From positions 1 through 34,924 of the forward strand of contig JAIYCG010000019.1 in NCBI GenBank assembly GCA_027488115.1: 34,924 nucleotides of DNA. The letters are read 5' to 3'. Under the pieces are notes generated by a model. The model worked only from the letters and a program-made list of their open reading frames with translations, was not told where the DNA came from and ran no database searches. This stretch comes from Comamonadaceae bacterium. GTDB lineage: Bacteria; Pseudomonadota; Gammaproteobacteria; Burkholderiales; Burkholderiaceae_C. The position numbers were made by a program, and so were the translations under genes. This document shows, in pieces, positions 1 through 10,979 of the stretch (its first letter is position 1; every line of letters starts with the position of its first letter).

Positions 1-37
1 GAAAGGGTGATGTCCTAGGCCTCTAGACGATAGGGTC
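1..37 (-). tRNA. tRNA-Glu(UUC), 5' part, truncated by window edge
   Basis: Read on the minus strand, this is the 5' half of a glutamate tRNA. The acceptor strand GACCCTA is followed by TC and the typical tRNA-Glu D-arm GTCTAGAGGCC, then the anticodon stem and the loop start CTTTC. The last three bases visible (window positions 3 to 1) are the anticodon TTC. The 3' half lies outside the window, so pairing of the acceptor stem cannot be checked. It lies 57 bp downstream of tRNA-Ala and is probably cotranscribed with it. Confidence 0.9.
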
Positions 38-94
38 ATAACCTGGACTATTTTGAACAGTTTCGCAAACACATTCAAAATATTTTCGACACTT

Positions 95-170
<76 letters not shown>

Positions 171-215
171 TTTGTGAAGCCCTTACAGGCATCCCTCGTT
201 GGTGTCGAGAAATGG

Positions 216-245
216 ATTATAGACAGGTTTTTATACGTTTTTCAA
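216..245 (-). promoter_or_regulatory. Sigma70-like promoter for the tRNA-Ala/tRNA-Glu unit
   Basis: On the minus strand a TTGAAA box (245-240) is separated by 18 bp (239-222) from a perfect TATAAT box (221-216). Initiation would fall near 209, leaving a leader of about 39 nt before tRNA-Ala at 170. The -35 box lies within the last codons of gltX. The consensus match and the stable-RNA genes directly downstream support the call; no start site has been measured. Confidence 0.75.
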
Positions 246-1628
246 GCGCTCTAAAACTTTTTGCTTCTCACACAAGGCCAGCACAGCGTCAAGGGAAGGT
301 GTCTGAGCTGTGCCCATGACCAAAACTCGGACGGGCATTGCCAACTGTGGCATTTTCAAACCTTGGGCAGTTAAGACTTCTTTGATGACGGAGGAAATAG
401 CTGTCTTGTCCCATTCGCATGTCGATAACTTTTCAACCAAAAGCGCCAAGGCAGGCTTAACCGCATCGGTCACATGCTGCGCTTTTTCATGAGCTTGGGG
501 TGTGACTTCGCCGTAAAAAACGGTCACCCAATCGGCCAAGACACAAAGCGTGTCGCAACGGTCTTTGAAAAGACCACACATCGCTGGCAATCGATCGTCT
601 GAAGTAACACCTCTTTGTTTCAAAATTTCCTTGACCCAGACGGCCAACTGCACATCGTCAGTAGCCTTCAAATGCTGTGCATTGACCCAGCGCAATTTGG
701 CATCGTCAAATTGAGCGGCACTGCGGCCTAAGTGATCAAGGTCGAACCAATCTAAGAATTGTTGTCGGCTGAAAATTTCATCATCACCGTGACTCCAACC
801 AAGTCGCGCCAAATAATTCACCATCGCATCGGGCAAGTAACCTTCATCGCGATATTGCGTGACAGGTTTGGCGCCATTGCGCTTGCTCAATTTTTCGCCC
901 TGTTCGTTGAGCACCGTGGGCAAGTGCGCATAAACAGGCACCTCTTTTCCCAAAGCTTTGAAAATGTTAATTTGCCGAGGCGTGTTGTTCACATGATCAT
1001 CACCTCGAATCACATGCGTGATCTGCATGTCGATGTCGTCCACCACCACACAGAAGTTGTAGGTGGGTGTGCCGTCTGGCCGAGCAATGACCAAGTCGTC
1101 AAGTTCATGGTTGCTGATTTCAATGCGGCCTTTGACCTTGTCATCCCAAACCACCACACCATCAATCGGATTTTTGAAACGCAAGACAGGTTTCACACCT
1201 TCTGGAATGGCTGGTAATGTCTTGCCTGCCTCTGGCCGCCAGGTGCCGTCATAACGCGGCTTTTCTTTGGCCGCCATTTGCTTTTCACGAAGCGCATCAA
1301 GCTCTTCGATGCTCATGTAACAAGGATAAACCTGACCCGAAGTTTGAAGTTGGGCCAGCACTTCTTTATAACGGTTCATGCGTTGCATTTGGTAGAAAGG
1401 TCCTTCATCAGGATTCATGCCTAACCATGCCATGCCCTCCAAAATCACATCCACCGAGGCTTGGTTTGACCGCTCCAAATCGGTGTCTTCAATGCGCAAA
1501 ATGAAGGTGCCACCTTGCGCCTTGGCAAAGGCCCAAGGGTACAAAGCTGACCTGATATTGCCGAGGTGAATAAAGCCCGTGGGTGATGGCGCAAAGCGCG
1601 TGCGAACTGGTTTTTGATTGGATGACAT
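231..1628 (-). CDS. gltX: Glutamyl-tRNA synthetase
   Basis: Charges tRNA-Glu with glutamate in the cytoplasm; class I aminoacyl-tRNA synthetase. The 465-residue product is close to the usual bacterial length. The Rossmann catalytic domain begins at once (RFAPSPTG at residues 11-18), with the HIGH-type signature HLGN at 21-24 and the KMSKS-type signature KLSKR at 246-250; the C-terminal third is the anticodon-binding helical region. The ATG at 1628 is preferred because it places the catalytic motif at the usual distance. An in-frame GTG at 1661 would add 11 residues and overlap the end of metZ. The metZ stop is 13 bp upstream, so the two are probably cotranscribed. Its substrate tRNA-Glu lies just downstream on the same strand. 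Confidence 0.97.
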   Translation of the reverse strand: MSSNQKPVRTRFAPSPTGFIHLGNIRSALYPWAFAKAQGGTFILRIEDTDLERSNQASVDVILEGMAWLGMNPDEGPFYQMQRMNRYKEVLAQLQTSGQVYPCYMSIEELDALREKQMAAKEKPRYDGTWRPEAGKTLPAIPEGVKPVLRFKNPIDGVVVWDDKVKGRIEISNHELDDLVIARPDGTPTYNFCVVVDDIDMQITHVIRGDDHVNNTPRQINIFKALGKEVPVYAHLPTVLNEQGEKLSKRNGAKPVTQYRDEGYLPDAMVNYLARLGWSHGDDEIFSRQQFLDWFDLDHLGRSAAQFDDAKLRWVNAQHLKATDDVQLAVWVKEILKQRGVTSDDRLPAMCGLFKDRCDTLCVLADWVTVFYGEVTPQAHEKAQHVTDAVKPALALLVEKLSTCEWDKTAISSVIKEVLTAQGLKMPQLAMPVRVLVMGTAQTPSLDAVLALCEKQKVLERLKNV

Positions 1629-1641
1629 TGTGTAATTCGAA

Positions 1642-2853
1642 TTAGAGGACCTGAAAACCACGCAAGAAGTCTGCCTTCAAATCATCCAGATGCTCCAAGC
1701 CAACCGCAACACGGATCAAGCTTTGCTGAATACCTGCTACTTGACGCTGCGCCTCAGTCAAGCGGCCATGCGAGGTGCTTGCTGGGTGAGCCACAAGGGT
1801 TTTAACATCACCTAGGTTGGTACACAGAGAAACGGTTCTCATGGCATTCATCACTTGAAAAGCATTGGCTCTTCCCTGCTCTGGTGATTGCGCTTTGACC
1901 TCGAAAGACAATACAGCCCCGCCCATGTCCGATTGTTGAGCCATGGCCAAATCATGCTGCGGGTGGCTCTTCAAGCCAGGGTAATAAACGCGCGAGACTT
2001 GCGGTTGGGTCTCTAACCATTGCGCCAACAAAAGGGCTTGCTCTGATTGCGCCTTCATGCGAATGCCCAGGGTTTCAAGCCCCTTCAATACGACCCATGC
2101 GTTGAATGGCGACAAGGTCATGCCCGCACTTCTCATGACCGGGCCAAACACATCGTCAATCAAGGATTTAGATCCGCACAATGCGCCCGCCATGACACGA
2201 CCTTGGCCATCTAAATATTTGGTACCGGAGTGCACCACCAAGTCGGCCCCCATCTCAAGGGGTCTCTGCAAAATGGGCGTTGCAAAACAATTGTCGACCA
2301 CCAGCAACGCATTGCCTGCATGCGCAATATCGGCCAAGGCTTGGATGTCGCACACTTCGGTGAGGGGATTGGTAGGGGTTTCAGCGAACAACAACCGTGT
2401 GTTGGGCAGCATGGCTGCTTTCCACTCGGCCACTTGAGTTTGAGAAACAAAAGTGGTTTGCACGCCAAACTTGGCAAATTCACTGCCAATCAATTTGATG
2501 GTGGAACCAAACAAAGAATGGGAACAAATGACATGGTCTCCACTTTTGAGCAAGCCCAAACACATCAACAAAATGGCTGACATGCCTGTTGAAGTGGCAA
2601 TACAAGCCTCTGCTTTTTCCAAGGCCGCCAAACGCACTTCCATGCTGGCCACGGTGGGGTTACCAAGGCGAGCATATGTGTATCCCTCTTCTTCACCTGC
2701 AAACCGCCTAGCAGCTGTTTCGGCATCCGGCTGCACATACCCACTGGTGAGGTACATTGCCTCAGAATTTTCTCCGTATTGACTGCGTTCAACAGCAGCC
2801 CTCACCGCCAAGGTGTCGATGTGCAGGTTATTGGGCAAAGGATGCTGGCTCAT
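1642..2853 (-). CDS. metZ: O-succinylhomoserine sulfhydrylase
   Basis: PLP enzyme of the Cys/Met metabolism family that makes homocysteine from O-succinylhomoserine and sulfide, the direct-sulfhydrylation route to methionine. The 403 residues cover the whole fold. Visible are the substrate/PLP loop YARLGNPT (about 60-67), the STGMSA segment, the cofactor aspartate in VVDNCFATP (about 185-193) and the Schiff-base lysine K212 in [12 protein letters not shown]. The DGQGR motif is typical of MetZ rather than of cystathionine gamma-synthase, though other family members cannot be fully excluded. The ATG at 2853 is chosen over a TTG four codons upstream. It lies 48 bp downstream of purF on the same strand, the usual Burkholderiales order. 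Confidence 0.93.
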   Translation of the reverse strand: MSQHPLPNNLHIDTLAVRAAVERSQYGENSEAMYLTSGYVQPDAETAARRFAGEEEGYTYARLGNPTVASMEVRLAALEKAEACIATSTGMSAILLMCLGLLKSGDHVICSHSLFGSTIKLIGSEFAKFGVQTTFVSQTQVAEWKAAMLPNTRLLFAETPTNPLTEVCDIQALADIAHAGNALLVVDNCFATPILQRPLEMGADLVVHSGTKYLDGQGRVMAGALCGSKSLIDDVFGPVMRSAGMTLSPFNAWVVLKGLETLGIRMKAQSEQALLLAQWLETQPQVSRVYYPGLKSHPQHDLAMAQQSDMGGAVLSFEVKAQSPEQGRANAFQVMNAMRTVSLCTNLGDVKTLVAHPASTSHGRLTEAQRQVAGIQQSLIRVAVGLEHLDDLKADFLRGFQVL

Positions 2854-2901
2854 AGCGGTCTTCAATTATTTTCAAAAATAGTTTTTTTCGGAGTCTTGTA
2901 C

Positions 2902-4422
2902 TTAGCTTGCGTTTGGCAAAGCCAAACGTGAGCGATCAGAGTCAGCCTCTGCGTCGTCTTGTTGAGAAGGCCTGTTCTCATTCAATCGCTCAATGTCTTC
3001 GGCAGACACATCGCCGGTTACATAAATGCCGTCAAAGCATGAGGCGTCAAAGCCCTGAACCTTGGGAAAGCCAGGCAAAACTGCGTTTGCAACGGCCAAT
3101 TTCATAGCGTCAACATCTTGATAAATCAGTGCATCGCAGTCAATGATTTGACGAATCTCATCGACCGATCTGTTGTGAGCCACCAGTTCATCTTTGGTTG
3201 GCATGTCAATGCCATACACATTGGGATAGCGCACGGGCGGTGCAGCACTGGCCATGTAGACCTTGCGCGCGCCAGCCTCTCGTGCCATTTGCACAATTTC
3301 ACGGCTGGTCGTGCCGCGCACAATGGAATCATCAACCAGCAACACATTGCGGCCTTTGAACTCACTGGCAATGACATTCAGTTTTTGGCGCACCGATTTT
3401 TTGCGGACTGATTGTCCTGGCATGATAAAAGTACGTCCAACATAGCGATTTTTGACAAAGCCTTCGCGGTAAGGCAACCCTAGCAATTGCGCAAGTTGTG
3501 CGGCACTAGGCCGACTTGATTCTGGAATAGGAATAACCACATCAATATCGCTTGGAGGCACAGTGGAAATCACTCGTTTGGCCAAGGTTTCACCCAGATT
3601 TAAACGCGCCTGATAAACAGAAATACCGTCCAATGTCGAATCAGGGCGAGCCAAATAAACAAACTCAAAAATGCAAGGATTCAATTGAAATTGATCTGCA
3701 CATTGTTGGCTGTGAAGTTGATTTTGCATGTCAATGAAAACTGCCTCACCCGGCGCAACATTGCGCTCAAACTGATGCAAGGTTCCTTCAAGCGCAACAG
3801 ACTCACTGGCCAACATGTACGTACCCTCTTTGCCCTTGCCAATGCACAAAGGGCGAATGCCAAAGGGGTCTCTAAAACCCAGCAGACCATGTCCCGCAAT
3901 GAGTGCAATAACTGCATAAGAGCCTTTCACTCGGCGGTGCACACCCTGAACTGCTTTGAAAACATCGGCGGGTGTAAGAGGCAAGCCACGCGTTGTTTTT
4001 TCCAACTCGTGGGCCAGCACGTTGAGCAAAACCTCGGAGTCACTTTCTGTGTTGATATGCCGATGATCGGCTGAAAACAACTCAGCCTTCAATGCTTTGG
4101 CGTTGGTCAAATTGCCGTTGTGAACCAATACCAAACCAAACGGTGCGTTGACGTAAAAGGGCTGCGCTTCCTCTTCGCTGAATGCATTGCCAGCAGTGGG
4201 ATATCGAACTTGCCCTAAGCCACAGTTGCCCGGCAGGGAACGCATGTTGCGCGTTCTAAACACATCTTTCACCATGCCTTTGGCTTTGTGCATGTGAAAT
4301 TTTCGGTCCATCTGCGTGACGATACCTGCAGCATCTTGCCCACGGTGTTGCAAGAGCAACAAGGCGTCATAGATCAACTGATTGACAGGTGCGTTGCTTG
4401 CAACGCCAACAATTCCACACAT
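2902..4422 (-). CDS. purF: Amidophosphoribosyltransferase
   Basis: Catalyses the first committed step of purine synthesis, turning PRPP and glutamine into phosphoribosylamine. It is a 506-residue protein with an N-terminal class II glutamine amidotransferase domain: nucleophile Cys2 exposed after Met removal, LQHRGQD at 24-30, R73 in VRYPT and HNGNLTN at 101-107. The C-terminal phosphoribosyltransferase domain carries the PRPP loop VLLVDDSIVRGTT at 360-372. The start is fixed by the need for Cys2. It is 12 bp downstream of cvpA, an association conserved across proteobacteria. I see no PurR-like operator. Confidence 0.98.
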   Translation of the reverse strand: MCGIVGVASNAPVNQLIYDALLLLQHRGQDAAGIVTQMDRKFHMHKAKGMVKDVFRTRNMRSLPGNCGLGQVRYPTAGNAFSEEEAQPFYVNAPFGLVLVHNGNLTNAKALKAELFSADHRHINTESDSEVLLNVLAHELEKTTRGLPLTPADVFKAVQGVHRRVKGSYAVIALIAGHGLLGFRDPFGIRPLCIGKGKEGTYMLASESVALEGTLHQFERNVAPGEAVFIDMQNQLHSQQCADQFQLNPCIFEFVYLARPDSTLDGISVYQARLNLGETLAKRVISTVPPSDIDVVIPIPESSRPSAAQLAQLLGLPYREGFVKNRYVGRTFIMPGQSVRKKSVRQKLNVIASEFKGRNVLLVDDSIVRGTTSREIVQMAREAGARKVYMASAAPPVRYPNVYGIDMPTKDELVAHNRSVDEIRQIIDCDALIYQDVDAMKLAVANAVLPGFPKVQGFDASCFDGIYVTGDVSAEDIERLNENRPSQQDDAEADSDRSRLALPNAS

Positions 4423-4434
4423 AGATCAATCCAT

Positions 4435-4923
4435 TCAATTGGGCAAAAAGGCCCCAAATTTTTCAGGCAACATGGGGCGCAAGCCCTTTAGCAAAGTCAT
4501 GAGCATTGGGGCGCCTTTGGACTCCAACCACCAATCACTTTCTTGCAAAGCGGTCATGTGTACCACGACGGTTAATGCCAACAACAAAATCAAACCTCGG
4601 AATAACCCAAAAATGGCGCCCAGGATTCGATCTACGGGTCGAAGTCCCACCACAGAAATGATTTTTTTCATGAGCGCAGAAATTAAACCTGCAGCAAAAA
4701 CACAGGCGATAAAAACCAAAACAAATGCCGCTGCAAAACGAAGTGTTTCGCCAGAGTTTTGCATTGGCAACTGCGCTGCCACATCAGGCGCAAACCATTG
4801 GGCCAATAAAAACGCGGCAATCCATCCCATTAAAGAGAGAACTTCATATACCAAACCACGCCATACACCCAACAACATGGATGCTGCAAGCAATGCGAGA
4901 AGGATCCAATCAGTCGAAACCAT
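4435..4923 (-). CDS. cvpA: CvpA family inner-membrane protein
   Basis: A 162-residue polytopic membrane protein of the colicin V production family. Hydrophobic segments fall near residues 5-22, 29-48, 62-85 and 100-125, matching the four-helix pattern of the family. The family was named for colicin V export in E. coli; its molecular activity in other bacteria is not settled. Position directly upstream of purF (12 bp gap) and downstream of a SPOR-domain gene is the classical arrangement and strongly supports the family assignment. Confidence 0.92.
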   Translation of the reverse strand: MVSTDWILLALLAASMLLGVWRGLVYEVLSLMGWIAAFLLAQWFAPDVAAQLPMQNSGETLRFAAAFVLVFIACVFAAGLISALMKKIISVVGLRPVDRILGAIFGLFRGLILLLALTVVVHMTALQESDWWLESKGAPMLMTLLKGLRPMLPEKFGAFLPN

Positions 4924-4944
4924 GAATTTGCTCGCTTTTGAGCT

Positions 4945-5769
4945 TTAGAGCTTCAACACCGAGGTCTGCAAATTCAACTTGCGAATTTTTTCCGCTGTTT
5001 TGTCTGCCTCTTCCTTGGTCGCGAATGGGCCCACTCGAACGCGTATTCGTTTGCCGTCTTTGGTGTCTACTTCTTGGGTGTAAGTTTTAAAACCCGAGCT
5101 TTCAAGTTTGGCTCGCGCCTCTTTGGCCTTGGCTAAATCAGCAAAGGCACCGACCTGTACAACCAATCGTGCAGCTTCGTCAAGCTTGGGTGCATCCTTG
5201 GGTGCATCTTTTCCTTCTAGCAAGGCCTTGGCTTTGGCTGCGTCTTTGGCATCAGACTTTGATTCAGTATTTCCCTCTTTTTTGGGCTCAACTTTCGCCT
5301 CGGGTTTGACTTCTAACTTAGGCTCGGTCTTAGACTCCTGCTTGGCCTCACCCTTTGTCTCTGCCCTAACGTCCTTTGTCACGACTTCTTCGTGGGGGTC
5401 AAGCCCTGCAGAATTAGAAACTGAACCTTTGGCCGCAGCGCCCACTTCTGTTGAGGTCAGGCCTGGCAAAGCACCCTTGGGTTCTTGGCCTGTAGCGGAT
5501 TTGGCACTTGCAACAGTAGAGGTTAAAGGGGCAGCCAGATTCCGATCAGGGATCAGGATAGGCGTATCGATGGCAACAGGTCGGGGCTGACTGTCAAACA
5601 ACAGTGGCAAACCAACCACGGCGCCTAACACCAAAACCACAGAACCCATCAGGCGATGGCGGGCCCTTTTGCGAATGACCTCTACACTTTCTGCGGGCGC
5701 GTTGGACAGTGCTTCTGCGCCACTGCTGGCAGAGTTGCGACCAGGAAATCTAAGCTTGAAAAAAGCCAT
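4945..5769 (-). CDS. SPOR-domain single-pass membrane protein (DedD/FtsN-like)
   Basis: A 274-residue bitopic protein: short basic cytoplasmic part, one membrane helix near residues 40-58 (VVLVLGAVVGLPLLF), a long low-complexity linker rich in K, E, A and P at about 100-195, and a C-terminal SPOR domain (about 203-274; VVQVGAFADLAKAKEARAKL, then RVRVGPFATKEEADK). SPOR domains bind denuded glycan at the division septum, so a role in cell division or septal wall remodelling is inferred. The ATG at 5769 is preferred; a TTG at 5784 would overlap the folC stop. It sits between folC and cvpA as in many Burkholderiales and resembles dedD by context, but low similarity outside SPOR prevents a firm symbol. 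Confidence 0.88.
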   Translation of the reverse strand: MAFFKLRFPGRNSASSGAEALSNAPAESVEVIRKRARHRLMGSVVLVLGAVVGLPLLFDSQPRPVAIDTPILIPDRNLAAPLTSTVASAKSATGQEPKGALPGLTSTEVGAAAKGSVSNSAGLDPHEEVVTKDVRAETKGEAKQESKTEPKLEVKPEAKVEPKKEGNTESKSDAKDAAKAKALLEGKDAPKDAPKLDEAARLVVQVGAFADLAKAKEARAKLESSGFKTYTQEVDTKDGKRIRVRVGPFATKEEADKTAEKIRKLNLQTSVLKL

Positions 5770-5780
5770 GCGGTGAAGTC

Positions 5781-7070
5781 TCAATTACTCAGGTGTTTGG
5801 CGTGCAACTTGGGAATACCATGCTGCAAAACGCCGCCGACCGTGTAGAACGAACCAAAGACCAAGATTCTATCAGTGGGGTCAGCCGCCAAGATGGCAGC
5901 ATCCAGTGCTTTTTGAGGTGTTTCATAGACGCTGGTAAGGACGTCCTTGCGTACATTGATGACCGCCCAGTCAGATTCCAACTGCTTCGCCGAGCTGGCC
6001 CTAGGCAAGGGTAAATCGGTGAAATACCACGCATCCACCAAAGGCAAGAGCTTTTTGAGCATGCTTTCCAAGTCTTTGTCAGCCATGGCGCCGAACACAG
6101 CATGGGTGGTGGGGTAAAAACCCATGGCATCTAAATTGGCCGCCAAAGCTGCTACAGAATGAGGATTATGGGCAACATCCAAGACCAAAACAGGCTCGCC
6201 CGGCACGATTTGAAAGCGGCCCGTTAACTCTACCATCGCCAAACCATTTCGAATGGCTTGTGCAGTGACCGGTAAAAGGGGCCTCATCACCTCTACGGCA
6301 GCCAGCACACCAGAGGCATTCAAAAGTTGGTTAGCACCTCGAAGAGCAGGATAGGCCAAGCCACTGTATCGACGGCCTCTGCCCGCCCAAGACCACTGAA
6401 GTTGATCACCTGAAAAATTGAAATCTTTGCCCATTAACCATGCATCAGCACCCAAGTGATGGGCGTGCTGAACCACACTGACTGGTGGAACCGGGTCGCT
6501 AATGACCACCGATTTGCCTGCACGCATGATCCCCGCCTTCTCGATGCCAATAGTGTCTCTGTCATTGCCCAGTAAGGCAGTGTGGTCTAAATCAATGCTG
6601 GTGATGATGGCACAGTCTGAATCGATTAAGTTCACCGCATCAAGTCGTCCACCCAAACCCACCTCCAAAATCACAACATCCAAAGGTGTATCGGCCATCA
6701 TCTTTAAGATGGCCAAGGTACTGAACTCGAAATAAGTCAAACTAATCTCTTGTCGAGCCGCTTCAACCACCTCAAAAGCTGAAGCGAATTCTTCAGCCTT
6801 GGGAGATTCCCCCAAAAGTCGACAGCGTTCTTCAAAATCGACCAAGTGCGGAGATGTGTAAACCCCCGTTTTGTAACCAGCTTGAAGGTAAATAGCCTCT
6901 AACATGGCGCAAGTTGAACCCTTGCCATTGGTACCGGCCACCGTGATCACGGGCACCTTCAGACTCAGATTCATCCGTTGCGCCACTTTGCGGACACGGT
7001 CGAGTCCCATGTCAATGGTGTGAGGGTGAAGTTGTTCACAATGGGCTAGCCATTCACTCAATGTTTTCAT
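5781..7070 (-). CDS. folC: Bifunctional dihydrofolate synthase / folylpolyglutamate synthase
   Basis: Adds glutamate to dihydropteroate and extends polyglutamate tails on folates, an ATP-dependent Mur-ligase-family reaction. The 429-residue product has the P-loop AGTNGKGST at 45-53, the folate-binding SPHL segment, LEVGLGGRLDAVN, and DVAHNPHS in the C-terminal glutamate ligase domain. Length is normal. It is the first gene of the leftward run folC-SPOR-cvpA-purF-metZ-gltX. accD, which commonly precedes folC in related genomes, is absent; a divergent thioredoxin-fold gene starts 44 bp away instead. Confidence 0.97.
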   Translation of the reverse strand: MKTLSEWLAHCEQLHPHTIDMGLDRVRKVAQRMNLSLKVPVITVAGTNGKGSTCAMLEAIYLQAGYKTGVYTSPHLVDFEERCRLLGESPKAEEFASAFEVVEAARQEISLTYFEFSTLAILKMMADTPLDVVILEVGLGGRLDAVNLIDSDCAIITSIDLDHTALLGNDRDTIGIEKAGIMRAGKSVVISDPVPPVSVVQHAHHLGADAWLMGKDFNFSGDQLQWSWAGRGRRYSGLAYPALRGANQLLNASGVLAAVEVMRPLLPVTAQAIRNGLAMVELTGRFQIVPGEPVLVLDVAHNPHSVAALAANLDAMGFYPTTHAVFGAMADKDLESMLKKLLPLVDAWYFTDLPLPRASSAKQLESDWAVINVRKDVLTSVYETPQKALDAAILAADPTDRILVFGSFYTVGGVLQHGIPKLHAKHLSN

Positions 7071-7114
7071 AAGGATAAGATTGTCGCTGAGACTGCATCA
7101 ACTTACGGATCACC

Positions 7115-7480
7115 ATGAAATACAGCACCATCACCGTTTACGGCATTCCAAACTGCGATACTGTTAAAAAAGCAAGAACCTGGCTGACAGACCACGGCTT
7201 CGACTATGTTTTCCATGATTTCAAAAAACAAGGCCTTCCCGAAAAAGCGCTGAATCACTGGTTGAAGGCGTCAGGCTGGGAGACTTTGGTCAATCGAAAA
7301 GGCACCAGTTGGCGAAAACTGAGTGCCGAGGACCAAGCTCAGGTAAGCAGCGCAGCCAGTGCTCGACCCTATCTTTTGGCCAACCCCAGCTTGGTCAAAC
7401 GCCCAGTGATTGAGTGGCAATCAAGCAGCGGCACCGAAATTACGGTGGGCTTTCAACCAGAACAGTGGCTGGCGCGTTAA
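7115..7480 (+). CDS. ArsC/Spx-family thioredoxin-fold protein (YffB-like)
   Basis: A 121-residue protein of the ArsC/Spx superfamily. The N-terminus has YGIPNCDTVKKAR with a single redox cysteine, and the second half has GWETLVNRKGTSWRKL and a KRPVIEW segment, all matching the E. coli YffB subgroup rather than true arsenate reductases. YffB-like proteins are thought to act with glutathione; the physiological substrate is unknown. No ars operon genes surround it, so arsenate resistance should not be inferred. It diverges from folC with 44 bp between start codons. Confidence 0.9.
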   Translation: MKYSTITVYGIPNCDTVKKARTWLTDHGFDYVFHDFKKQGLPEKALNHWLKASGWETLVNRKGTSWRKLSAEDQAQVSSAASARPYLLANPSLVKRPVIEWQSSSGTEITVGFQPEQWLAR

Positions 7481-7562
7481 GTGAGCAAAGCAACTTTACG
7501 AACGCTTCATGCTTCAGACAATTGCCCGCTCTAAAATCGACTCTATCCTGCCAGCTTTAGAA

Positions 7563-8090
7563 ATGAAATTCATGACATCACCCCTCTATCCATCTGAGCC
7601 ATCTGCGCCATCTGTGTATTCCACCACCAGTGGCGTTTTGGCTTCATTGGCTTTATTGGCTTGTGGCACAGCTGTTCAAGCGCAAGAAGTGGGGCAAGTC
7701 ATTACACGAACCCCCCTTTATCAACAAGTGACTGTGCCTCGCCAAGTTTGTACGCAGACGCAAGTCACCACGCCTGGCCAAACTTCAGGGGCTGGCGCGG
7801 CCATGGGAGCCATCGCGGGCGGAGCCATCGGCAATGCCATGGGCAAAGGCGAAGGCAGAGCCATCGCCACCATGATCGGCGTGATTGGTGGTGCCATTGC
7901 TGGCGACAAAGTCGAAGGTCCAGCGTCGGCCCAAACCCAAACACAACAAACCTGTACCACTCAGCAAGTTTATGAAAACCGCTTGATGGGTTACAACGTG
8001 GTTTACGAATTCAATGGCAAACAGTACACAGTTCAGTGGCCCAAAGACCCTGGCCCCACCATCAAATTGCAGATTACTCCCGTCAATTAA
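7563..8090 (+). CDS. Glycine-zipper 2TM envelope protein
   Basis: A 175-residue exported protein. After an N-terminal hydrophobic stretch (VLASLALLACGTAVQA) comes QEVGQV, so signal peptidase I cleavage after VQA is likely; LLAC could act as a poor lipobox. The middle holds a glycine zipper, GAAMGAIAGGAIGNAMG followed by MIGVIGGAIAGDKVEG, typical of the Rickettsia 17-kDa antigen/2TM family. Four cysteines flank or follow it. The C-terminus (YNVVYEFNGKQYTVQWPKDPG) resembles the conserved tail of proteobacterial homologues. Such proteins are outer-membrane or periplasmic with unclear function. The start is uncertain: ATG at 7509, 7563 and 7572 are in frame. A 9-bp tandem repeat lies in the signal-peptide region. 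Confidence 0.82.
   Translation: MKFMTSPLYPSEPSAPSVYSTTSGVLASLALLACGTAVQAQEVGQVITRTPLYQQVTVPRQVCTQTQVTTPGQTSGAGAAMGAIAGGAIGNAMGKGEGRAIATMIGVIGGAIAGDKVEGPASAQTQTQQTCTTQQVYENRLMGYNVVYEFNGKQYTVQWPKDPGPTIKLQITPVN
7590..7616 (+). repeat. Three tandem copies of a 9-bp unit
   Basis: CCATCTGAG, CCATCTGCG and CCATCTGTG follow one another exactly (CCATCTGNG). They encode the Ser/Pro-rich start of the glycine-zipper protein (SEPSAPSV), just before its hydrophobic signal segment. Changes in copy number would be in frame and alter only the n-region of the signal peptide. Confidence 0.85.
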
Positions 8091-8219
8091 GGTGGCTTAA
8101 GAGCTCATTTGGGCTGCATTTGGGCTTCATCAAGGCCCGCAATCGCCTAAAATCTTGGGTTTGGTTCTAAATCATTTTCTGCCCTCATGTGGCCAGAACA
8201 CCTCACCCAAGACTTCATC

Positions 8220-9895
<1,676 letters not shown>

Positions 9896-9898
9896 GCC

Positions 9899-10939
9899 TT
9901 AGATCACGACCGGTTCGGGTTCTAAACGAATGCCGAATCGCTCGTAGACGCTGGTTTGAATGGCCTTGGCCAGTGTCACCACTTCGCCCCCCGTTGCGCC
10001 ACCGCGGTTTACCAGCACCAAGGCTTGCTTCTCGTAAACGGCCGCATTGCCTACGCTCTTGCCTTTCCAACCACAGGCATCGATCAGCCAGCCTGCTGCC
10101 AATTTAATGCTGCCATCGGGCATGGGGTAATGCACCACCTTAGGATCGCGCGCAATGATGTCGGCGCATTGCTCTTGCGTGACGGTGGGATTTTTAAAGA
10201 AGCTACCCGCGTTACCCAAAACTTTAGGGTCGGGTAATTTGTGGCGACGAATGTGACACACCCAATCGTAAATTTGACTTGCCGTAGGATTGAAAATACC
10301 AGTCTCGGTCATTTTTCTTTCCAAGTCTAAGTAACCCAGCACAGGCTTCCACGCTTTGGGCAGATGAAAGCGCACACGCAAAATCAAAGCACGTCCCGCC
10401 AAGCCAATGCCATTGGGCCCGCTGCTGGCGTGCTTGAAAACAGAGTCTCGATAGCCAAAGGCACACTGCGCCGCATTCAAACTAAAGACTTGGCCGGTGA
10501 TCAAATCTAGGGCATCGAGGGAATCGAAACGATCTTGCAGCTCTACCCCATAGGCTCCAATGTTTTGAACTGGGGAAGCGCCCACCGAGCCTGGAATAAG
10601 CGCCATGTTTTCAAGACCTGGCCACCCTTGTTCTAAGGTCCAGGTGACCAGTTCATGCCAGTCCTCGCCTGCACCAGCCTCCACAATCCAGGCTTTGTCT
10701 GTCTCGGTCTTTAAGCGCTTGCCCATGATTTCCATTTTGAGAACGAGAGGTCTTACGTCTCCGGTCAAAACAATGTTGCTGCCCCCACCCAAAACACAGT
10801 GACCTTCTGGGTGATTTTGCAAGGCTTGCTGAGCCGCCACAGCCTCTTCCACAGAGCCAATTCGAACCAATGAATAGGCCTTGGCCACAATGCCAAAGCT
10901 GTTGTAAGGCTGAAGGGGTACGTTTTGGGTCACGTTCAT
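9899..10939 (-). CDS. murB: UDP-N-acetylenolpyruvoylglucosamine reductase
   Basis: Flavoenzyme that reduces UDP-GlcNAc-enolpyruvate to UDP-MurNAc in peptidoglycan synthesis. The 346-residue product fits the E. coli-type (type I) enzyme. It has the FAD-binding [10 protein letters not shown], the [17 protein letters not shown] segment and NAGSFFKNP with the catalytic serine, and ends with a short C-terminal region ([13 protein letters not shown]). The ATG at 10939 matches family N-termini ([16 protein letters not shown]); longer in-frame extensions run antisense into yajQ and are rejected. It ends 3 bp from argG (convergent) and diverges from yajQ with 40 bp between starts. Confidence 0.97.
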   Translation of the reverse strand: MNVTQNVPLQPYNSFGIVAKAYSLVRIGSVEEAVAAQQALQNHPEGHCVLGGGSNIVLTGDVRPLVLKMEIMGKRLKTETDKAWIVEAGAGEDWHELVTWTLEQGWPGLENMALIPGSVGASPVQNIGAYGVELQDRFDSLDALDLITGQVFSLNAAQCAFGYRDSVFKHASSGPNGIGLAGRALILRVRFHLPKAWKPVLGYLDLERKMTETGIFNPTASQIYDWVCHIRRHKLPDPKVLGNAGSFFKNPTVTQEQCADIIARDPKVVHYPMPDGSIKLAAGWLIDACGWKGKSVGNAAVYEKQALVLVNRGGATGGEVVTLAKAIQTSVYERFGIRLEPEPVVI

Positions 10940-10979
10940 GGGAGAATTGTCGCATTCTCTGACTTCATTATTGAAACCT

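Noticed and set aside
4382..4948. 188-codon open frame antisense to cvpA
   Set aside because: The opposite strand encodes an intact CvpA in conserved context; the antisense product has no recognisable features.
7115..7480. Arsenate resistance gene
   Set aside because: The sequence matches the YffB subgroup of ArsC-like proteins, and no arsB, arsR or acr3 gene is nearby.
7563..7700. LLAC as a lipoprotein lipobox in the glycine-zipper protein
   Set aside because: Leu at -2 is unusual, and a better signal peptidase I site (VQA before QEV) follows directly.
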